Positions 31,494 through 32,491 of a stretch of 32,491 nucleotides of DNA are shown here, piece by piece. How positions within the stretch are numbered: the first letter of the stretch is position 1; each line of letters starts with the position of its first letter. This stretch comes from Gemmatimonadota bacterium (GTDB lineage Bacteria; Latescibacterota; UBA2968), in NCBI GenBank assembly GCA_026706845.1, contig JAPOXY010000043.1:1-32491 (forward strand), in the 5' to 3' direction. Under the pieces are notes generated by a model. That model had not been told where the DNA came from. It worked only from the letters and a program-made list of their open reading frames with translations, and did no database searches. The translations under genes and the position numbers were made by a program.

Positions 31494-32491
31494 TTAGGCT
31501 GGCATCCAGGCTTTTGCAGCAATGCCTTCGAGATGGGTTTTGACATCGACGACGGCGGGTTTGCCTGCGTTGAGGGCTTGCTCAAGAGCACTTTGTAGCT
31601 CGCTGATTTTGTTGACAGTGATGCCAAAGCATCCCATGGCTTCGGCCATTTTGGCAAAGTCTGCATCTGGGAAGAGCCAGAGTTCGTCAGAGCCTTTGGT
31701 ACGACCGCCATAGGTGTGTTCTACACCACCTTGTTCCTGGTTCAGCGAATGGTTGTTGTTGATGACGGTGACGGTGTTGATTTCGGATTTCATGGCGGTG
31801 TCGAGTTCGGTCATGTGATACCAGATGCCCCCATCGCCAGTGAAGCAAATGACGGGACGGTCTGGTGCGGCGCATTTGGCACCGAGGGCTGCAGGGAAAC
31901 CCCAGCCGAGTGAACCAGAACAGCGGATATAAGATTGTGTGGGATATTTGAAGTCGAGCATGGTGCCGGTCCAGATGCCGGAGTGTCCTGTGTCGGAGAC
32001 GAGTATGGCATCGGAAGGAAGAAAGTCAGACAGTTCTTTGCAGAGGCGTTCGGGACGCATGGGTTCCGTGTCGGAGTTGACATGTTTGGCCATGTCTTCT
32101 TTCCAGGCGTTGACGAGTTCGTGGGTGCGGGCGATCCATTGGGTGCGAGGCTCTGCTTTGCTGGCCTGATCAATCATGAGGCGCAATGTGTTTCGCACGT
32201 CGCCTTGAAGGCCGAGGGTGAGGGGATAGTTGCGACCCAATTCTTCGGCATTGATGTCGAGTTGAATGATGGGCGTGCCTTGTGGCGGCACTTTATACCC
32301 ATTGGTAACCTGTCCGCCCGTATGACTGCCGATGAAGAAAACCAGATCGGTTTCAAACATGGCCTGATTGGCACAGGCGCGTGAGTATGAACCGGGTGTG
32401 CCGATAGCGAGTTCGTGATCGGCGGGAAACATGGCTTTGGCATTGAGGGATGTGGCAACGGGGATAGAAAGCTTCTCGGCAAGGGCGATGA
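31494..32491 (-). CDS. Thiamine-diphosphate-dependent enzyme (acetolactate synthase-like), partial
   Basis: The C-terminal about 332 residues; the frame stays open to the window edge, so the 5' part lies outside. The first visible stretch (LAEKLSIPVATSLNAKAMFP) is the beginning of the central domain of the family. Then come DLVFFIGSHTGGQVT and a LDINAEELGRNYP strand. The ThDP/Mg-binding motif is GDGGIWYHMTELDTAM...VINNN (near 31780-31850), the GDG-Xn-NN signature. The family includes acetolactate synthase, glyoxylate carboligase, oxalyl-CoA decarboxylase and sulfoacetaldehyde acetyltransferase; the fragment does not decide between them. A catabolic role is inferred from the operon, 88 bp upstream of the sulfatase-like gene. 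Confidence 0.88.
   Translation of the reverse strand, partial: IALAEKLSIPVATSLNAKAMFPADHELAIGTPGSYSRACANQAMFETDLVFFIGSHTGGQVTNGYKVPPQGTPIIQLDINAEELGRNYPLTLGLQGDVRNTLRLMIDQASKAEPRTQWIARTHELVNAWKEDMAKHVNSDTEPMRPERLCKELSDFLPSDAILVSDTGHSGIWTGTMLDFKYPTQSYIRCSGSLGWGFPAALGAKCAAPDRPVICFTGDGGIWYHMTELDTAMKSEINTVTVINNNHSLNQEQGGVEHTYGGRTKGSDELWLFPDADFAKMAEAMGCFGITVNKISELQSALEQALNAGKPAVVDVKTHLEGIAAKAWMPA

Noticed and set aside
1-32491. CRISPR array, insertion sequences, tRNA or rRNA genes
   Set aside because: I saw no regularly spaced short repeats, transposase motifs, or tRNA/rRNA-like sequence; the only large repeat is inside the LTD gene.

Overview
The window looks like chromosomal DNA of a Gram-negative, probably uncultured bacterium. 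An LPS-export set (lptC, lptA-like, lptB) indicates an outer membrane. A GWxTD-domain protein, a lamin-tail-domain secreted protein with a FlgD/type-IX-like C-terminal domain, and a PhyH/sulfatase/TPP-enzyme neighbourhood are all frequent in FCB-group lineages such as Latescibacterota. That assignment is inference from gene content; there is no rRNA or phylogenetic marker here that I can place without a search.

Layout. (1) 1-3800: a secreted multi-LTD protein and a 91-aa partner gene on the minus strand, preceded by a textbook sigma-54 promoter (GG-N10-GC). (2) 3923-4793: terminator, sigma-70-like promoter and one plus-strand gene of unknown function. (3) 4799-21374: a nearly continuous minus-strand run. 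Read 5' to 3' it contains three envelope/secreted proteins (lipoprotein, small membrane protein, 1065-aa GWxTD/TPR protein), two small unknowns, ruvX, mltG, pcrA, gatC, pyrG, lptC, lptA-like, lptB, a MOSC protein and rpoN. Many neighbours overlap or lie within about 10 nt; several starts are GTG or TTG and are fixed by Shine-Dalgarno (SD) spacing. (4) 21555-22241: a lone plus-strand TonB-like protein ending at a strong bidirectional terminator. (5) 22321-25073: a minus-strand CYTH - (CYTH-like)CHAD - ParA cluster with its own promoter and a palindrome at the predicted transcription start. (6) 25210-26041: promoter, SDR oxidoreductase, terminator. (7) 26165-32491: a minus-strand catabolic operon: TPP enzyme (cut by the window edge), sulfatase-like hydrolase, PhyH dioxygenase, OtnK-type kinase, OtnC-type aldolase/decarboxylase and a double NTF2-like protein.

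How the genes may work together. rpoN lies about 1 kb from the only strong sigma-54 promoter I found, which drives the LTD protein. The lpt genes are translationally coupled by two GTGA overlaps and lie between pyrG and rpoN, as in many Gram-negatives apart from an inserted MOSC gene. The CYTH-CHAD-ParA cluster combines a probable inorganic triphosphatase, a polyphosphate-binding domain and a positioning ATPase; I propose it as a polyphosphate-granule handling or positioning system, the most interesting candidate in the window. The final operon fits breakdown of a four-carbon sugar acid released from a larger, possibly modified substrate.
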